Numbered from the stretch's first letter, positions 13,045-22,306 are shown. The stretch: 33,053 bases of DNA from Bacteroidaceae bacterium (GCA_017408685.1 JAFQUE010000019.1:1-33053), one strand, 5' to 3'. Translations and numbers: made by a program. The notes: a model not told the origin generated them from the sequence alone.

Positions 13045-13083
13045 AATAACAAAATGGGAATCAGCGCTTCCCATTTTGTTATT
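13045..13083. terminator. Bidirectional terminator between rel and merR
   Basis: Perfect 16-base arms (AATAACAAAATGGGAA at 13045-13060 and its complement at 13068-13083) surround a 7-base loop. It sits 13 bases past the rel stop and 12 bases past the end of the leftward merR gene, so it can serve both. Confidence 0.85.
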
Positions 13084-13095
13084 ACCTCGCAGGTT

Positions 13096-13446
13096 CTACA
13101 GAACCTCTAACTGTTCCTTAATTCCAAGAAGTTCTTCGCGTATTGCCTTTAGACGGTCAATCACTTCGCTCACATTCTCGGCACTCTCCTTGGGGCCACC
13201 ACTCTTGAACTGCTTTCTTGCTCCGGCGATTGTGAGCCCGCGTTCCTTGACAAGATGATGTATTGTGCGCAGAGTCTTTATATCATCTTTGGTATAACGA
13301 CGCACACCGTTTGCACCCTTATACGGGGATATTTGCGGGAAGACCGTCTCCCAATACCTGAGCGTGGTTTCCGTTACATTAAGCAGGCCTGCCACCTCCT
13401 TAATGGAGTAATACATCTTAAGGTCCTTATTAGTGTTGAGTGCCAT
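13096..13446 (-). CDS. Short MerR-family transcriptional regulator
   Basis: Starting at ATG 13446 (MALNTNKDLKMYYSIKEVA) gives 116 residues, a form I recognise from Bacteroidales genomes. Two upstream in-frame ATGs would overlap the M23 gene. The start follows the M23 stop with one base between (TGA T ATG), so the pair is translationally coupled. The N-terminal winged helix-turn-helix has YYSIKEVAGLL, TLRYWETVFPQI and VRRYTKDDIKTLRTIHHLV (parts shown). A C-terminal helix forms the usual antiparallel coiled-coil dimer. There are no Cys clusters of the metal-sensing MerR type and no ligand domain. The target is unknown; peptidoglycan or envelope control is a guess from its partner gene. Confidence 0.9.
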   Translation of the reverse strand: MALNTNKDLKMYYSIKEVAGLLNVTETTLRYWETVFPQISPYKGANGVRRYTKDDIKTLRTIHHLVKERGLTIAGARKQFKSGGPKESAENVSEVIDRLKAIREELLGIKEQLEVL

Positions 13447-13447
13447 A

Positions 13448-14428
13448 TCAATCATATATTTTACCATGGTTCTCCGCCATCTGCAACATCTGGTCATATC
13501 CGTCGGCGTCAAGGTCCATGAAATAATAGTTGACCGGGTTTACATGCTGACCTTTTACTATCACCTCGTAGTGAAGGTGCGGGCCGGTACTCTTCCCCGA
13601 GTTTCCGCTGAGCGCTATCTGTTCTCCACGTACCACTTTCTGTCCTTTCTTTACAAGGAACTTCTTGTCGAGCAGGTGAGCATAGAGAGTCTTATAACCG
13701 TAACCGTGGTCGATGACCACCGTATAACCATAACCACGTTGCCACTTCGCGCTCTCTACAACACCGTCGGCTGTTGCATATACAGGGGTTTTCTTGTCGC
13801 AGGAAAAGTCCATGCCTTTATGGAACGTGCGGATGTTGTACACCGGGTCTATGCGGTAACCGTATCCCGAAGCCGTACGTTTGAGGTCACGGTTGGCAAT
13901 GGGCTGAATCGACGGGATATGATGTATGCGGTCTTCGGCCTCCTTGTTGAGGGCTACAATCTCATCGAATGATTTCACCTGAAGATATAGTTGCTTTTCA
14001 AGGAAGTCTAGTTTTTGGGTGGTCTCAACAAGCAGTTCCGAGTTCTCCATCTTCAGCAGTTCGTCATATCTTCCTGTACCTGCATAACCGGCATTACGCA
14101 CTGCCGATGAAACAGGTTCGGCGTCAAGCATTACACGGTAAAGGTTGTCATCGCGCTGCTGTATATCCTGCTGCACGAGCAAGGCTCTGTCGAGACGTTC
14201 CGATAGAATCTGGTACTGCGCCAGAAGCTGTGAGTTCTCGTGTTGCACCTCCTGTGAAGAACCATTACCGAAGATAAGGGAGAACAAAAGGAAAGAGAGA
14301 CCACCGAAAATAATGTAGTAGACACAACGGCGGACAATCGTCAAGAACCTCTGGGCGAAGTTCGGATAGACACGATTGTAGGTTCTTGTATCGGGGTCAA
14401 ATATGTAATAGACTTTTTTCTTTCCCAT
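13448..14428 (-). CDS. M23 zinc metallopeptidase, membrane-anchored
   Basis: The ATG at 14428 (MGKKKVYYIFDPDTRTY) is chosen because the longer frame to 14476 would start upstream of the transcription start predicted from the promoter at 14460. The protein has 326 residues: a basic cytoplasmic N-terminus, one transmembrane helix (about 36-54) and a periplasmic coiled coil (about 60-165). The C-terminal LytM/M23 domain has zinc ligands His203 and Asp207 (HKGMDF) and His286 (PHLHYE), with His251 and His284 also conserved. All key residues are present, so it is probably an active DD-endopeptidase rather than an EnvC-type activator. It is followed directly by merR. Confidence 0.93.
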   Translation of the reverse strand: MGKKKVYYIFDPDTRTYNRVYPNFAQRFLTIVRRCVYYIIFGGLSFLLFSLIFGNGSSQEVQHENSQLLAQYQILSERLDRALLVQQDIQQRDDNLYRVMLDAEPVSSAVRNAGYAGTGRYDELLKMENSELLVETTQKLDFLEKQLYLQVKSFDEIVALNKEAEDRIHHIPSIQPIANRDLKRTASGYGYRIDPVYNIRTFHKGMDFSCDKKTPVYATADGVVESAKWQRGYGYTVVIDHGYGYKTLYAHLLDKKFLVKKGQKVVRGEQIALSGNSGKSTGPHLHYEVIVKGQHVNPVNYYFMDLDADGYDQMLQMAENHGKIYD

Positions 14429-14459
14429 CGGATGAACCGGAAACGATTTTTCCTTGGTG

Positions 14460-14489
14460 CAAAGATAATAAAACATAAAAAAACTGCAA
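14460..14489 (-). promoter_or_regulatory. Promoter for M23 peptidase-merR
   Basis: On the minus strand TTG (14487-14489), 19 bases and TATCTTTG (14460-14467), followed by C, fit the Bacteroidetes -33/-7 pattern. It is divergent from the alaS promoter. Confidence 0.7.
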
Positions 14490-14617
14490 GCACATGAGAG
14501 CGCTTTTAACTTGCTGTAACAAATGAAGCGGCAAAAGCAAAAAAACGGATATACAGTTTTTTAAAGAGTTTATTTTATTTATAGTTGTACACAGCAAGGT
14601 TTTTCGGTAAAAATTTG

Positions 14618-14625
14618 TAACTTTG
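14618..14625 (+). promoter_or_regulatory. alaS promoter, -7 element
   Basis: TAACTTTG followed by C matches TANNTTTGY. A short palindrome TTGCGCAA (14623-14630) overlaps its end. No clear -33 TTG at the right distance. The leader to alaS would be about 70 bases; I saw no T-box-like structure in it. Confidence 0.6.
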
Positions 14626-14702
14626 CGCAACAAAATGGCACTTTTTCCCAGAGTGCTGCAAAAAAGAGTTTTACAGCGTAAAAATCATAAAAAAACAACA
14701 AT

Positions 14703-17318
14703 ATGCTCACCTCAAAAGAGATAAGAGAATCATTCAAGAAGTTCTTTGAGCAGAAAGGACACCTGATTGTCCCATCTGCACCGATGGTTGTCAAGGACGA
14801 CCCTACACTAATGTTCACCAATGCAGGCATGAACCAGTTCAAGGATATAATTCTGGGCAATGCCCCGGCCAAGAGCAAACGCGTAGCCGACTCGCAGAAG
14901 TGCCTTCGAGTAAGCGGCAAGCACAATGACCTTGAAGAGGTGGGACATGACACTTACCACCACACCATGTTCGAAATGCTTGGCAACTGGTCTTTCGGCG
15001 ACTATTTCAAACAAGAGGCCATAGACTGGGCATGGGAATACCTCACCGAGGTTGTGAAGCTTGACAAGGAGCGCCTTTATGTTACTGTATTTGAGGGTGC
15101 TGCAAGCGAAAACCTTGAACGCGACAACGAGGCTGCCGCAATATGGGAAAAGCACCTCCCCGCAGAAAGGATATTGAATGGCAACCTCAAGGACAACTTC
15201 TGGGAGATGGGTGACACAGGACCATGCGGCCCTTGCAGCGAGATACACATTGACCTTCGCAGCGACGAGGAGCGTGCAGCAATACCCGGACGCGACCTCG
15301 TGAACGGTTCACACCCACAGGTCATTGAGATATGGAACCTTGTGTTCATGCAGTACAACCGCATGGCCGACGGACACCTTGAAGAACTCCCCGCAAAGGT
15401 AATTGACACCGGCATGGGATTCGAGCGTCTGTGCATGGCACTTCAGGGCAAACAGTCGAACTACGACACAGATGTATTCCAGCCCATCATAAAGACCATA
15501 GGCGAGATTTCGGGCAAGAAATACGGCGACAGCGAGCAAACCGACATTGCAATGCGCGTGATTGCCGACCACATACGTACAATTTCATTCTCGATAACCG
15601 ACGGCCAGTTGCCTTCGAATGCCAAGGCCGGCTACGTTATCCGCCGCATTCTGCGCCGTGCCGTACGCTACGGTTACACATTCCTTGAGCAGAAGCAGGC
15701 ATTCCTGTACAAGTTGGTACCTACACTCATAGACAACATGGGTGACGCATACCCGGAACTGGGACAGCAGCAGGAACTCATTACCAAGGTAATAAAGGAG
15801 GAGGAAGAGTCATTCCTGCGCACCCTTGCCACCGGCATGCAGATGTTGGACAAGATTGTTGCCGCCACCAAGGCCGACAGCAAGAATGAAATCAGCGGAG
15901 TTGAGGCATTCACACTTTACGACACATACGGATTCCCGATTGACCTCACCCAACTTATCCTGCGCGAGAACGGTCTTGAGGTAAACATGGAGCAGTTCGA
16001 CGAGGAGATGTTGAAGCAGAAGACCCGTGCACGCAACGCTGCAGCCGTGGAAAACGGTGACTGGGTAAACGTGAACGAGGGCGAAAGCACATTCGTGGGC
16101 TATGACAATACAGAGTACAGCACAACAATACTCCGTTACCGCCAGACAAAGCAGAAGAACCAGACACTCTACCAGATTGTACTCAAGGATACTCCTTTCT
16201 ATGCCGAAAGCGGCGGACAGGTAGGCGATACCGGTTTCCTTGTATGCGGCGACGAGCGTATTGAGGTCATAGACACTAAGAAGGAGAACAACCTCCCCAT
16301 TCACATAACAAAGAAACTCCCCACAGACCCTGCAGCGACATTTTGCGCCGAGGTAAACAAGGAGAAACGTGCCGCATGTGCCGCAAACCACTCATGTACA
16401 CACCTTCTTGACCAGGCCCTGCGCCAGGTTCTCGGTACACACGTTGAGCAGAAAGGTTCTCTTGTGACACCCGACGCAATACGTTTCGACTTCTCGCATT
16501 TCCAGAAGGTTACCGACGAAGAGATTGAGCAGGTAGAACGCATTGTAAACGCACGCATACGCGAAAATATTCCCCTCACCGACCACCGCAACATCCCCAT
16601 TGAAGAGGCCAAGAAACTTGGTGCCATAGCACTGTTCGGCGAAAAGTACGGCGACCATGTGCGCGTGGTTCAGTTCGGTACATCGATAGAGTTCTGCGGC
16701 GGTACACACGTCGCTTCAACCGGCAACATCGGTATGGTAAAGATTATAAGCGAGAGTTCTGTTGCCGCAGGCGTACGCCGTATTGAGGCTATTACAGGCG
16801 AAGCCCTCGAGAACCACTTCTACAAACTTCAGTGTTTGATGAAGGAGATACACGCGCTCTTCAACAACGTACCTAACCTAAAGGCAACCATCGCCAAGTC
16901 AATTGCAGAGAATGCCGAGCTGAAGAAGGAAATTGAGGAGTATGCAAAGGAGAAGGCTGCGTCAATGAAGAATGACCTTCTCAAGGATATCAAAGAAATG
17001 GGTGGCATGCGATACATAAGCGCAATATTGCCCGCAGCGCCGGCAACAGTCAAGGACATTGTGTTCATGCTTCGTCAGGAGCAACCCGAGAACCTTCTTG
17101 TTGTAATCGGCAGCATACACAACCAGAAACCGCAACTCACTATCTCGGCAAGCGCCGACCTTGTCGAGCGCGGCATAAACGCAGGCAAGATTGTGGGACA
17201 GGCTGCACGCGAAATGCAGGGTGGCGGAGGCGGTCAGGCACACTTTGCACAGGCCGGCGGCAAGAACCCTGAAGGCATAAAGGCCGCAATAGACAAAGTG
17301 TTCGAGATTATACAGTAA
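14703..17318 (+). CDS. alaS: Alanyl-tRNA synthetase
   Basis: The 871 residues match the usual length of the enzyme, which charges tRNA-Ala in the cytoplasm. The class II catalytic core opens with [18 protein letters not shown] and includes the [18 protein letters not shown] region and [12 protein letters not shown]. The editing domain carries the zinc-type site residues of [13 protein letters not shown] and [13 protein letters not shown], which clear Ser- and Gly-tRNA-Ala. The C-terminal DHHA1 domain has the Gly-rich [14 protein letters not shown]. The gene stands alone on the plus strand, with its own promoter and a strong terminator. Confidence 0.98.
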   Translation: MLTSKEIRESFKKFFEQKGHLIVPSAPMVVKDDPTLMFTNAGMNQFKDIILGNAPAKSKRVADSQKCLRVSGKHNDLEEVGHDTYHHTMFEMLGNWSFGDYFKQEAIDWAWEYLTEVVKLDKERLYVTVFEGAASENLERDNEAAAIWEKHLPAERILNGNLKDNFWEMGDTGPCGPCSEIHIDLRSDEERAAIPGRDLVNGSHPQVIEIWNLVFMQYNRMADGHLEELPAKVIDTGMGFERLCMALQGKQSNYDTDVFQPIIKTIGEISGKKYGDSEQTDIAMRVIADHIRTISFSITDGQLPSNAKAGYVIRRILRRAVRYGYTFLEQKQAFLYKLVPTLIDNMGDAYPELGQQQELITKVIKEEEESFLRTLATGMQMLDKIVAATKADSKNEISGVEAFTLYDTYGFPIDLTQLILRENGLEVNMEQFDEEMLKQKTRARNAAAVENGDWVNVNEGESTFVGYDNTEYSTTILRYRQTKQKNQTLYQIVLKDTPFYAESGGQVGDTGFLVCGDERIEVIDTKKENNLPIHITKKLPTDPAATFCAEVNKEKRAACAANHSCTHLLDQALRQVLGTHVEQKGSLVTPDAIRFDFSHFQKVTDEEIEQVERIVNARIRENIPLTDHRNIPIEEAKKLGAIALFGEKYGDHVRVVQFGTSIEFCGGTHVASTGNIGMVKIISESSVAAGVRRIEAITGEALENHFYKLQCLMKEIHALFNNVPNLKATIAKSIAENAELKKEIEEYAKEKAASMKNDLLKDIKEMGGMRYISAILPAAPATVKDIVFMLRQEQPENLLVVIGSIHNQKPQLTISASADLVERGINAGKIVGQAAREMQGGGGGQAHFAQAGGKNPEGIKAAIDKVFEIIQ

Positions 17319-17337
17319 TCACAACATTACAATACAG

Positions 17338-17374
17338 AAGATGGTGACCCAAAAGCAAAACGGGTCACCATCTT
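17338..17374. terminator. Bidirectional terminator between alaS and the helicase gene
   Basis: Perfect 13-base arms (AAGATGGTGACCC at 17338-17350, complement at 17362-17374) surround an 11-base loop. A T-run follows on the plus strand. The two flanking genes converge here. Confidence 0.85.
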
Positions 17375-17395
17375 TTATATTGAGAAAAAACTGTC

Positions 17396-18829
17396 TCATA
17401 CACAATACTTGTCGCTCCAGTTCACAAGATACAGTTTTTCGCTTGCACGCGTGAACGCGGTATACAACCAACGGTAATAATCGGCACCCATCATATCTTC
17501 TGTAACATAACCCTGGTCTATGAACACACGTTTCCACTGGCCGCCCTGTGCCTTGTGACAGGTGACAGCATAACCATATTTTACCTGCAAGGCGTTATAA
17601 TAGGGATTGTTGCGCACTGCCTCCATGCTTTTGCGTTTTGAACGTATTTCGGGATAATCTTCCCACACGGCAGCAAACAGACGCTCGCTCTCCTCGCGGG
17701 TGAGCGAAGGGGACTCGCTCGTAAGCGTATCGAGCATTATCTTCACATCCAGTTCACAATCTTCATAATCGAGAAACGAGAGCGTAACATCGGCAAAGCG
17801 GAAACCATACATCTCCTCAATGCCGCCAACACGCACAATCTCTGCCATATCTCCATTGGCTATGAAGTCAATCTTGTCAAGCAGGCTCTTATCCTCCTTG
17901 CCAAGAACCTCACGCCAATAGTAATTGTTCTTCACCACCATGAGCATATCGCCACGGTTGAGTTCATCCTCACGGTAGAGTATGCGCCTTCTTATACCTT
18001 CATTGTAGACATTGGCCCTCTTGTTAGAACGGCACAGGATTATGGTTTCATCAATACCCGCCTCGTCGTAGCAACCCTCAATGGCTTCAATCAGCCCATC
18101 GCCCGATACCACAGAAACATCCTTGAACCCGTTCAAGCGTACCTTGGGCACGAACCCTCCTTCACCATTGCATATGATGTTCCTGAGCATTGTCGCGTTC
18201 TGCAATATACCCGACCCGCCGAGTTGACGCATTACCTGCTTGAGTTCTACACTTGATACATTCAGGAACATAGAACTCAGATATGTGGCAGAAAGCGCAG
18301 GGGAGATTTCTTCGCCCACAGGAGGCAACTGCGCCGTATCGCCCAGCAGCAATAACGAGCACCCCCGACCGGAGTAGACAAACTCTATGAGGTCATTGAG
18401 CAAGGCACCCGTACCGAAATTGGAGACACCGGCATTGGATATCATGGAAGCCTCATCCACTATGAAGAGCGTATTCACCGCCCTGTTCTCCATGAGCACA
18501 AAGCGTGAACCGTCGAGCATGGATTTCTGCCTGTAAATCCACTTGTGTATGGTAAAGGCACTCTTTCCCGAATAAGAAGAGAAAACCTTTGCAGCACGAC
18601 CTGTTGGAGCCAGAAGCACACAGCGCCTCTCAAGTTGTGCCATTGTCTTGACAAGCGCAGAGACGAGTGTTGTTTTACCGGTTCCGGCATAGCCACACAA
18701 CATGAAAATCTTGCGGTCATCGGCTGAAAGAATGAACTCCGAGATTTTTTCAAGCGAAATTTCCTGCTCATCAGTTGGATTGAAAGGGAAATTTATTTTA
18801 ATTTGTGTAGTCAAATATTTATTTATCAC
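17396..18829 (-). CDS. RecD-like SF1B DNA helicase (AAA/UvrD_C type)
   Basis: The 477-residue protein has a Walker A motif GYAGTGKT (46-53), LLAPTGRAAKV (motif Ia), Walker B VDEASMI (124-130), LLLGDTAQLPPVG (motif III), an arginine-containing LKQVMRQ, and C-terminal YAVTCHKAQGGQW and YTAFTRAS. These are the SF1B motifs of the RecD/Dda group. The large N-terminal region of RecD2 is absent, so it is a short, RecBC-independent form. It probably unwinds DNA 5'-3'; its cellular job is not established. The start is GTG at 18829, preceded by a GGTAAAA stretch; no ATG lies before the Walker A region. It is a single gene facing the alaS terminator. Confidence 0.9.
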   Translation of the reverse strand: MINKYLTTQIKINFPFNPTDEQEISLEKISEFILSADDRKIFMLCGYAGTGKTTLVSALVKTMAQLERRCVLLAPTGRAAKVFSSYSGKSAFTIHKWIYRQKSMLDGSRFVLMENRAVNTLFIVDEASMISNAGVSNFGTGALLNDLIEFVYSGRGCSLLLLGDTAQLPPVGEEISPALSATYLSSMFLNVSSVELKQVMRQLGGSGILQNATMLRNIICNGEGGFVPKVRLNGFKDVSVVSGDGLIEAIEGCYDEAGIDETIILCRSNKRANVYNEGIRRRILYREDELNRGDMLMVVKNNYYWREVLGKEDKSLLDKIDFIANGDMAEIVRVGGIEEMYGFRFADVTLSFLDYEDCELDVKIMLDTLTSESPSLTREESERLFAAVWEDYPEIRSKRKSMEAVRNNPYYNALQVKYGYAVTCHKAQGGQWKRVFIDQGYVTEDMMGADYYRWLYTAFTRASEKLYLVNWSDKYCV

Positions 18830-18879
18830 TTTTACCGATAAAAAAATGTCTATAAAGACGAATTTTCGTTTTTATTTCT

Positions 18880-18887
18880 TATTTTTG
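18880..18887 (+). promoter_or_regulatory. Promoter -7 element for the DUF3822-rsmD operon
   Basis: TATTTTTG followed by C matches TANNTTTGY, 35 bases before the ATG at 18923. The -33 part is not clear. Confidence 0.5.
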
Positions 18888-18922
18888 CGACACGAAAATA
18901 CATAATAAAAAAATATAGAGCA

Positions 18923-19795
18923 ATGAAAAACGTACTTAAAGTTATTCTACTTGCTATAATTGCAGGGTTGGTTTACATATGCGTCCGCAGCATTATGAAC
19001 CCAATTGAATTCAAGGAAGTTAAAGAAGACAGAGAAGAAGTTGTCATCAAGCGCCTTGTCGACATCAAGAAAGCACAGGAGGAGTATTACTCACAGAACA
19101 ACAGGTATGCCGATGACTTTGAGTCACTTACCGAGTTCATAAAGACCGGTAAAAAAGGTATCGTAAAGAAAATCTACGAACTCAGTGATGAGCAGCAGGG
19201 ATATCTTCTTACTTATGCTAATGACTATATCAAAAAGGATAACAAGAAGAAAAGAAGGAGCGAACAGCGTGAGGAGTTCCATAACCTGACAACAAACCAG
19301 TCCGATTCAGTATTCCTCACAATCCTTGCACAAGCAATAGAGAAAGACGAATGGAAGGTATTTAACGAGATTGAGAAGAAGAAGAGTCCGCACCAGACAC
19401 TCTCACTCAAGGAGTTCAGCCGTGATACCACATGGGTAAATATCATTGATACATTGTACCACGACAGCAACTACCCCGTCGATTCTTTGGAATTCATTCC
19501 TTTCGGCAATGGAGAAAAGATTGTAATGGAGACAAACGGACGTAGCGGTACAGGTGCATTGTTCGAGGCATATGCCGACACAAAGTTCTATCTTGAGGGT
19601 ATCAACCAGCAGGAACTTGACAACTACCTTCTTGAGGTAAAGAAGAACAATCGCCCGGTTAGAAAAGAGTACCACAAGGACGCCGACGGCAACACCTTAC
19701 GTGACACCGAGGGCAAGGAGATTTTTGACGTTGTTCCTTGCTTGAAGATTGGTGACAAGAAAGTTCCTAATAAGAACATCGGAAACTGGGAATAA
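18923..19795 (+). CDS. Conserved membrane-anchored protein of unknown function
   Basis: I do not recognise a named family. The 290-residue protein begins with one transmembrane helix (about residues 4-22) after a short basic start; the rest is highly charged and rich in Lys and Glu. Just after the helix, the run KRLVDIKKAQEEYYSQNNRYADDFESL (shown in part: DIKKAQEEYY) resembles the stalk and early globular part of type II or IV pseudopilins. The hydrophobic segment lacks a GFTLIE-type prepilin cleavage site, however. The C-terminal half is predicted to be globular and ends with a KIGDKKVPNKNIGNWE-like tail. It is the first gene of an operon with DUF3822 (4-base gap) and rsmD. Confidence 0.82.
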   Translation: MKNVLKVILLAIIAGLVYICVRSIMNPIEFKEVKEDREEVVIKRLVDIKKAQEEYYSQNNRYADDFESLTEFIKTGKKGIVKKIYELSDEQQGYLLTYANDYIKKDNKKKRRSEQREEFHNLTTNQSDSVFLTILAQAIEKDEWKVFNEIEKKKSPHQTLSLKEFSRDTTWVNIIDTLYHDSNYPVDSLEFIPFGNGEKIVMETNGRSGTGALFEAYADTKFYLEGINQQELDNYLLEVKKNNRPVRKEYHKDADGNTLRDTEGKEIFDVVPCLKIGDKKVPNKNIGNWE

Positions 19796-19799
19796 TTCC

Positions 19800-20603
19800 A
19801 TGAATGTGGATAAAAAAGCAAATAAGACATTATCCATTCGTATCAGTACGAATGGATTTTGTTTTTGCAGTTATACCCCAACCGAACCGGAGTCACTCCA
19901 ATACATTTTCTACCCCACGGAGAGCAGTACAAGTCTTGGAGTAAACCTGAGCAGAGCAATTGGAGAGTGTCCGTTTATCACTCAAGACAGAGAGTTTGAA
20001 ATCAAGGCCATAATTGAAACCGCCGAATACACTGCACTACCGGCAGAATTTGACAACAGGCAGGACTACAAATTCTTCTACCGCAGTTGCTTTCCCAAGA
20101 GTGACAGCGGAGCAGAGATTGTGGCAAACAGGCTCAATGTCCAAGGACTGACCATATTATTCCCTGTCGACAGAGGAGTATACGAAAGCCTGCAAAGCCT
20201 TGGCGAAGTAACATACTACACACCGGCAAGCATTCTAATGGGATACATTACCAATAACTTGCCGGCCGAGGAGAACTGCATGATTGCGTACATACATGGA
20301 GAGCAATCTCTCTTTGTTCCGGTAAAAGAGGGAAAGATTGGAGTATCGTTCTGTTTCAAGTCAGAAAACGGAGAAGACCACGTTTTTTACATGCTCAGTA
20401 TATGGAAAGAACAGGGATTTTCCCAAACCGATGACATACTTTACCTCTGCGGTGACAAACAGATTGAGGAACTGCAGACACTAATTTCACGTTTCATCAA
20501 AAACCGGAAACGCATAAACCCGAGCGAACAGTTCCACCCTACCCTGCTCAACAGAATAAAAGGAATACCGTTCGACCTTCAAGCACTTATACTATGCGAG
20601 TAA
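19800..20603 (+). CDS. DUF3822 family protein
   Basis: The ATG at 19800 starts 4 bases after the previous stop and gives 267 residues; an upstream in-frame ATG at 19749 lies inside the previous gene. The sequence opens TLSIRISTNGFCFCSY, continues with a YYRSCFPKSD-like centre (FFYRSCFPKSDS), and includes VDRGVYESLQ and TPASILMGYI. These fit the Bacteroidetes DUF3822 family as I know it. There is no signal peptide or membrane helix, so it is cytoplasmic. Function is unknown. It overlaps rsmD by 10 bases, so translation is coupled, and a link to ribosome or rRNA maturation is possible but only inferred. Confidence 0.82.
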   Translation: MNVDKKANKTLSIRISTNGFCFCSYTPTEPESLQYIFYPTESSTSLGVNLSRAIGECPFITQDREFEIKAIIETAEYTALPAEFDNRQDYKFFYRSCFPKSDSGAEIVANRLNVQGLTILFPVDRGVYESLQSLGEVTYYTPASILMGYITNNLPAEENCMIAYIHGEQSLFVPVKEGKIGVSFCFKSENGEDHVFYMLSIWKEQGFSQTDDILYLCGDKQIEELQTLISRFIKNRKRINPSEQFHPTLLNRIKGIPFDLQALILCE

Positions 20604-21139
20604 TAAGCGGAAAATACAAAGGACGTCATTTCGATGTCCCAAGAAACTTCAAGGCAAGACCCACTACAGACTTTGCAAAAGAAAATCTCTTCAACATCCT
20701 AAACAACATCATGGACTTTGAAGAGACTTCGGCACTCGACCTTTTTGCTGGTACAGGCAGCATAAGTCTCGAACTGCTCTCACGAGGCTGTGCGCAGGTC
20801 ACTTCGGTTGAGATGGACCAACTTCACTTCACGCACCTGAAGAAATGCGCCGCAACATTGGCTGACAGCAACTGGCGTATGGTACGTGACGATGTATTCC
20901 GTTTCATACGCCGTTGCAGCAGCAGTTATGACCTCATATTCGCCGACCCACCGTATGCACTGAAAGAACTCAAGGAGATACCTGACCTTATATTGAGTGG
21001 CAACATGCTGAAAGAGAACGGAATCTTCATCTTTGAGCACGGCAAGGATTACGACTTCAGTGAACACCCGATGTTCCAGAGACACGTGGCATACGGCAGT
21101 GTGAACTTTACGTTCTTCGGAGCAAAAGAGCAGGAATAA
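20594..21139 (+). CDS. rsmD: 16S rRNA (guanine-N2)-methyltransferase RsmD
   Basis: The 181-residue protein opens MRVISGKYKGR, then ARPTTDFAKENLFNIL, both typical of RsmD. SAM-binding motif I is DLFAGTGS (49-56). The catalytic motif IV is DPPY (118-121), the signature for methylation of an exocyclic amino group. RsmD methylates G966 of 16S rRNA (E. coli numbering) in the assembled 30S subunit. The start overlaps the DUF3822 gene by 10 bases. Two overlapping hairpins lie just after the stop. Confidence 0.95.
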   Translation: MRVISGKYKGRHFDVPRNFKARPTTDFAKENLFNILNNIMDFEETSALDLFAGTGSISLELLSRGCAQVTSVEMDQLHFTHLKKCAATLADSNWRMVRDDVFRFIRRCSSSYDLIFADPPYALKELKEIPDLILSGNMLKENGIFIFEHGKDYDFSEHPMFQRHVAYGSVNFTFFGAKEQE

Positions 21140-21150
21140 CAACAGTATAT

Positions 21151-21198
21151 AATTTAACGTGAGTTCAACGAATTAATTTGTTGAACTCACGTTAAATT
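21151..21198. terminator. Long hairpin after rsmD (first of two)
   Basis: Perfect 19-base arms (21151-21169 and 21180-21198; core ACGTGAGTTCAAC) surround a 10-base AT-rich loop. It ends the rsmD operon. The last 4 bases of its right arm are the first 4 bases of the next hairpin, so the two cannot form fully together. Confidence 0.8.
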
Positions 21199-21230
21199 AA
21201 GGAGAACTCCTTCGGGAGTTCTCCTTAATT
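21195..21230. terminator. UUCG-loop hairpin before rubrerythrin end (second of two)
   Basis: Perfect 16-base arms (AATTAAGGAGAACTCC at 21195-21210, complement at 21215-21230) close on the loop TTCG, flanked by C and G: the stable C(UUCG)G tetraloop on the plus-strand RNA. It lies between convergent rsmD and the rubrerythrin gene and can serve either. Confidence 0.8.
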
Positions 21231-21250
21231 TATATGCATTTAGCGCTCTT

Positions 21251-21799
21251 TTACTTGAAGTAGCGGTTGAAGAGACCCTCAAAGCCCTTGCCGTGACGAG
21301 CCTCGTCCTTGGCCATTTCGTGTACTGTATCGTGGATAGCGTCAAGGTTCAACTCCTTGGCACGCTTTGCAATGCGGTACTTGTCGGCACATGCACCTGA
21401 TTCTGCATTCATTCTCTTGTCGAGATTAGTCTTTGTATCCCAAACAACATCACCAAGCAGTTCTGCGAACTTTGCTGCGTGCTCTGCCTCTTCCCATGCA
21501 TAGCGCTTAAAGGCCTCGGCAATCTCGGGATAACCCTCGCGGTCGGCCTGGCGGCTCATCGCCAGATACATACCAACCTCGGTACACTCACCAATGAAGT
21601 GATTGTTGAGGTCCTTTATCATCTCGTCGTCGCAACCCTTTGCTACGCCAATCACGTGTTCCTGAACAAACTCGAGTTTACCGTTACCCTCCTGCATTTC
21701 GTTGAATTTCTCGGCAGGAACCTTACACATTGGACAACGCTCGGGAGCAGAATCACCTTCATGAATATAACCACATACTGAACAAATGAACTTTTTCAT
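21251..21799 (-). CDS. rbr: Reverse rubrerythrin (peroxide reductase)
   Basis: The domain order is rubredoxin first, then the four-helix diiron domain, which defines reverse rubrerythrin. Cys6, Cys9, Cys22 and Cys25 hold the rubredoxin iron. The diiron ligands sit in GECTEVGMY, the EEAEHAAKF helix and DEARHGKGF. The length of 182 residues is normal. It reduces hydrogen peroxide in the cytoplasm with electrons from NAD(P)H through a partner reductase, a main defence of anaerobes. No promoter element is visible in the 46 bases before it. Together with the PerR-like gene directly upstream, this suggests co-transcription and peroxide-responsive control. Confidence 0.95.
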   Translation of the reverse strand: MKKFICSVCGYIHEGDSAPERCPMCKVPAEKFNEMQEGNGKLEFVQEHVIGVAKGCDDEMIKDLNNHFIGECTEVGMYLAMSRQADREGYPEIAEAFKRYAWEEAEHAAKFAELLGDVVWDTKTNLDKRMNAESGACADKYRIAKRAKELNLDAIHDTVHEMAKDEARHGKGFEGLFNRYFK

Positions 21800-21845
21800 A
21801 GTTTTAAAATTTTAAGCCGTTAATTATTATTGTATTATCTATCTT

Positions 21846-22292
21846 TTACTTATTTTCCAGACATGTTGGGCAAAAGCCTTTGAGGTAAAGTTGCGCGTCG
21901 GTAATCTCATAACCCTCAAGCCCTTCCACAAGAGAGATGAAATCTTTTTTCATCTGCAGGTCTACAATCTTGCCGCATGTGTTGCAACGGAAATGCGCAT
22001 GACAGCAACGGTTACCGTCGAAACAGCGGAACGTATCATCTATGGTAAGCATTGAAATGAGACCGGCGTCCACAAAAAGTTTCAAAGTGTTATACACCGT
22101 TGTAAGCGAAAGTGAACCCAACTCATCGCACAGAGCCTCATACACGACCTCCGCTGTAGGATGTTGGCAACTCTTGCGTACATACTCGAATATAGCAAGA
22201 CGCTGCACCGAAGGACGTATACCAGCATCTATAAGTTCCTGTTTGAGTTCCGCTCTTGATACCTTCATATCAGTGTCTGTTTTATATTTCAT
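21846..22292 (-). CDS. perR: Fur-family repressor, PerR-like
   Basis: The winged helix has IRPSVQRLAIFEYV and SLTTVYNTLKLFVDAGLI; the C-terminal part has HAHFRCNTCGKIVDL and a final CPTC. The two CxxC pairs form the structural zinc site, as in PerR. FDG and VDL supply Asp residues at the usual regulatory-site places. No acidic Fur-specific insert is visible. PerR uses metal-catalysed His oxidation to sense peroxide, and the downstream gene is a rubrerythrin, which supports this reading. Three in-frame ATGs exist: 22304, 22292 and 22268. The promoter at 22307 would start RNA around 22301, at the first ATG, so I use 22292. PerR versus Fur or Zur is not proven. Confidence 0.85.
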   Translation of the reverse strand: MKYKTDTDMKVSRAELKQELIDAGIRPSVQRLAIFEYVRKSCQHPTAEVVYEALCDELGSLSLTTVYNTLKLFVDAGLISMLTIDDTFRCFDGNRCCHAHFRCNTCGKIVDLQMKKDFISLVEGLEGYEITDAQLYLKGFCPTCLENK

Positions 22293-22306
22293 TTTTGAAA
22301 TCATTG

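Noticed and set aside
14626-14702. T-box or riboswitch in the alaS leader
   Set aside because: The ~75-base leader is too short and A/T-rich, with no stem-loop or T-box motif seen.
21651-21670. CACGTG-containing stretch as a possible parS site
   Set aside because: It lies inside the rubrerythrin gene and lacks the symmetrical flanks of parS; other CACGTG hits fail in the same way.
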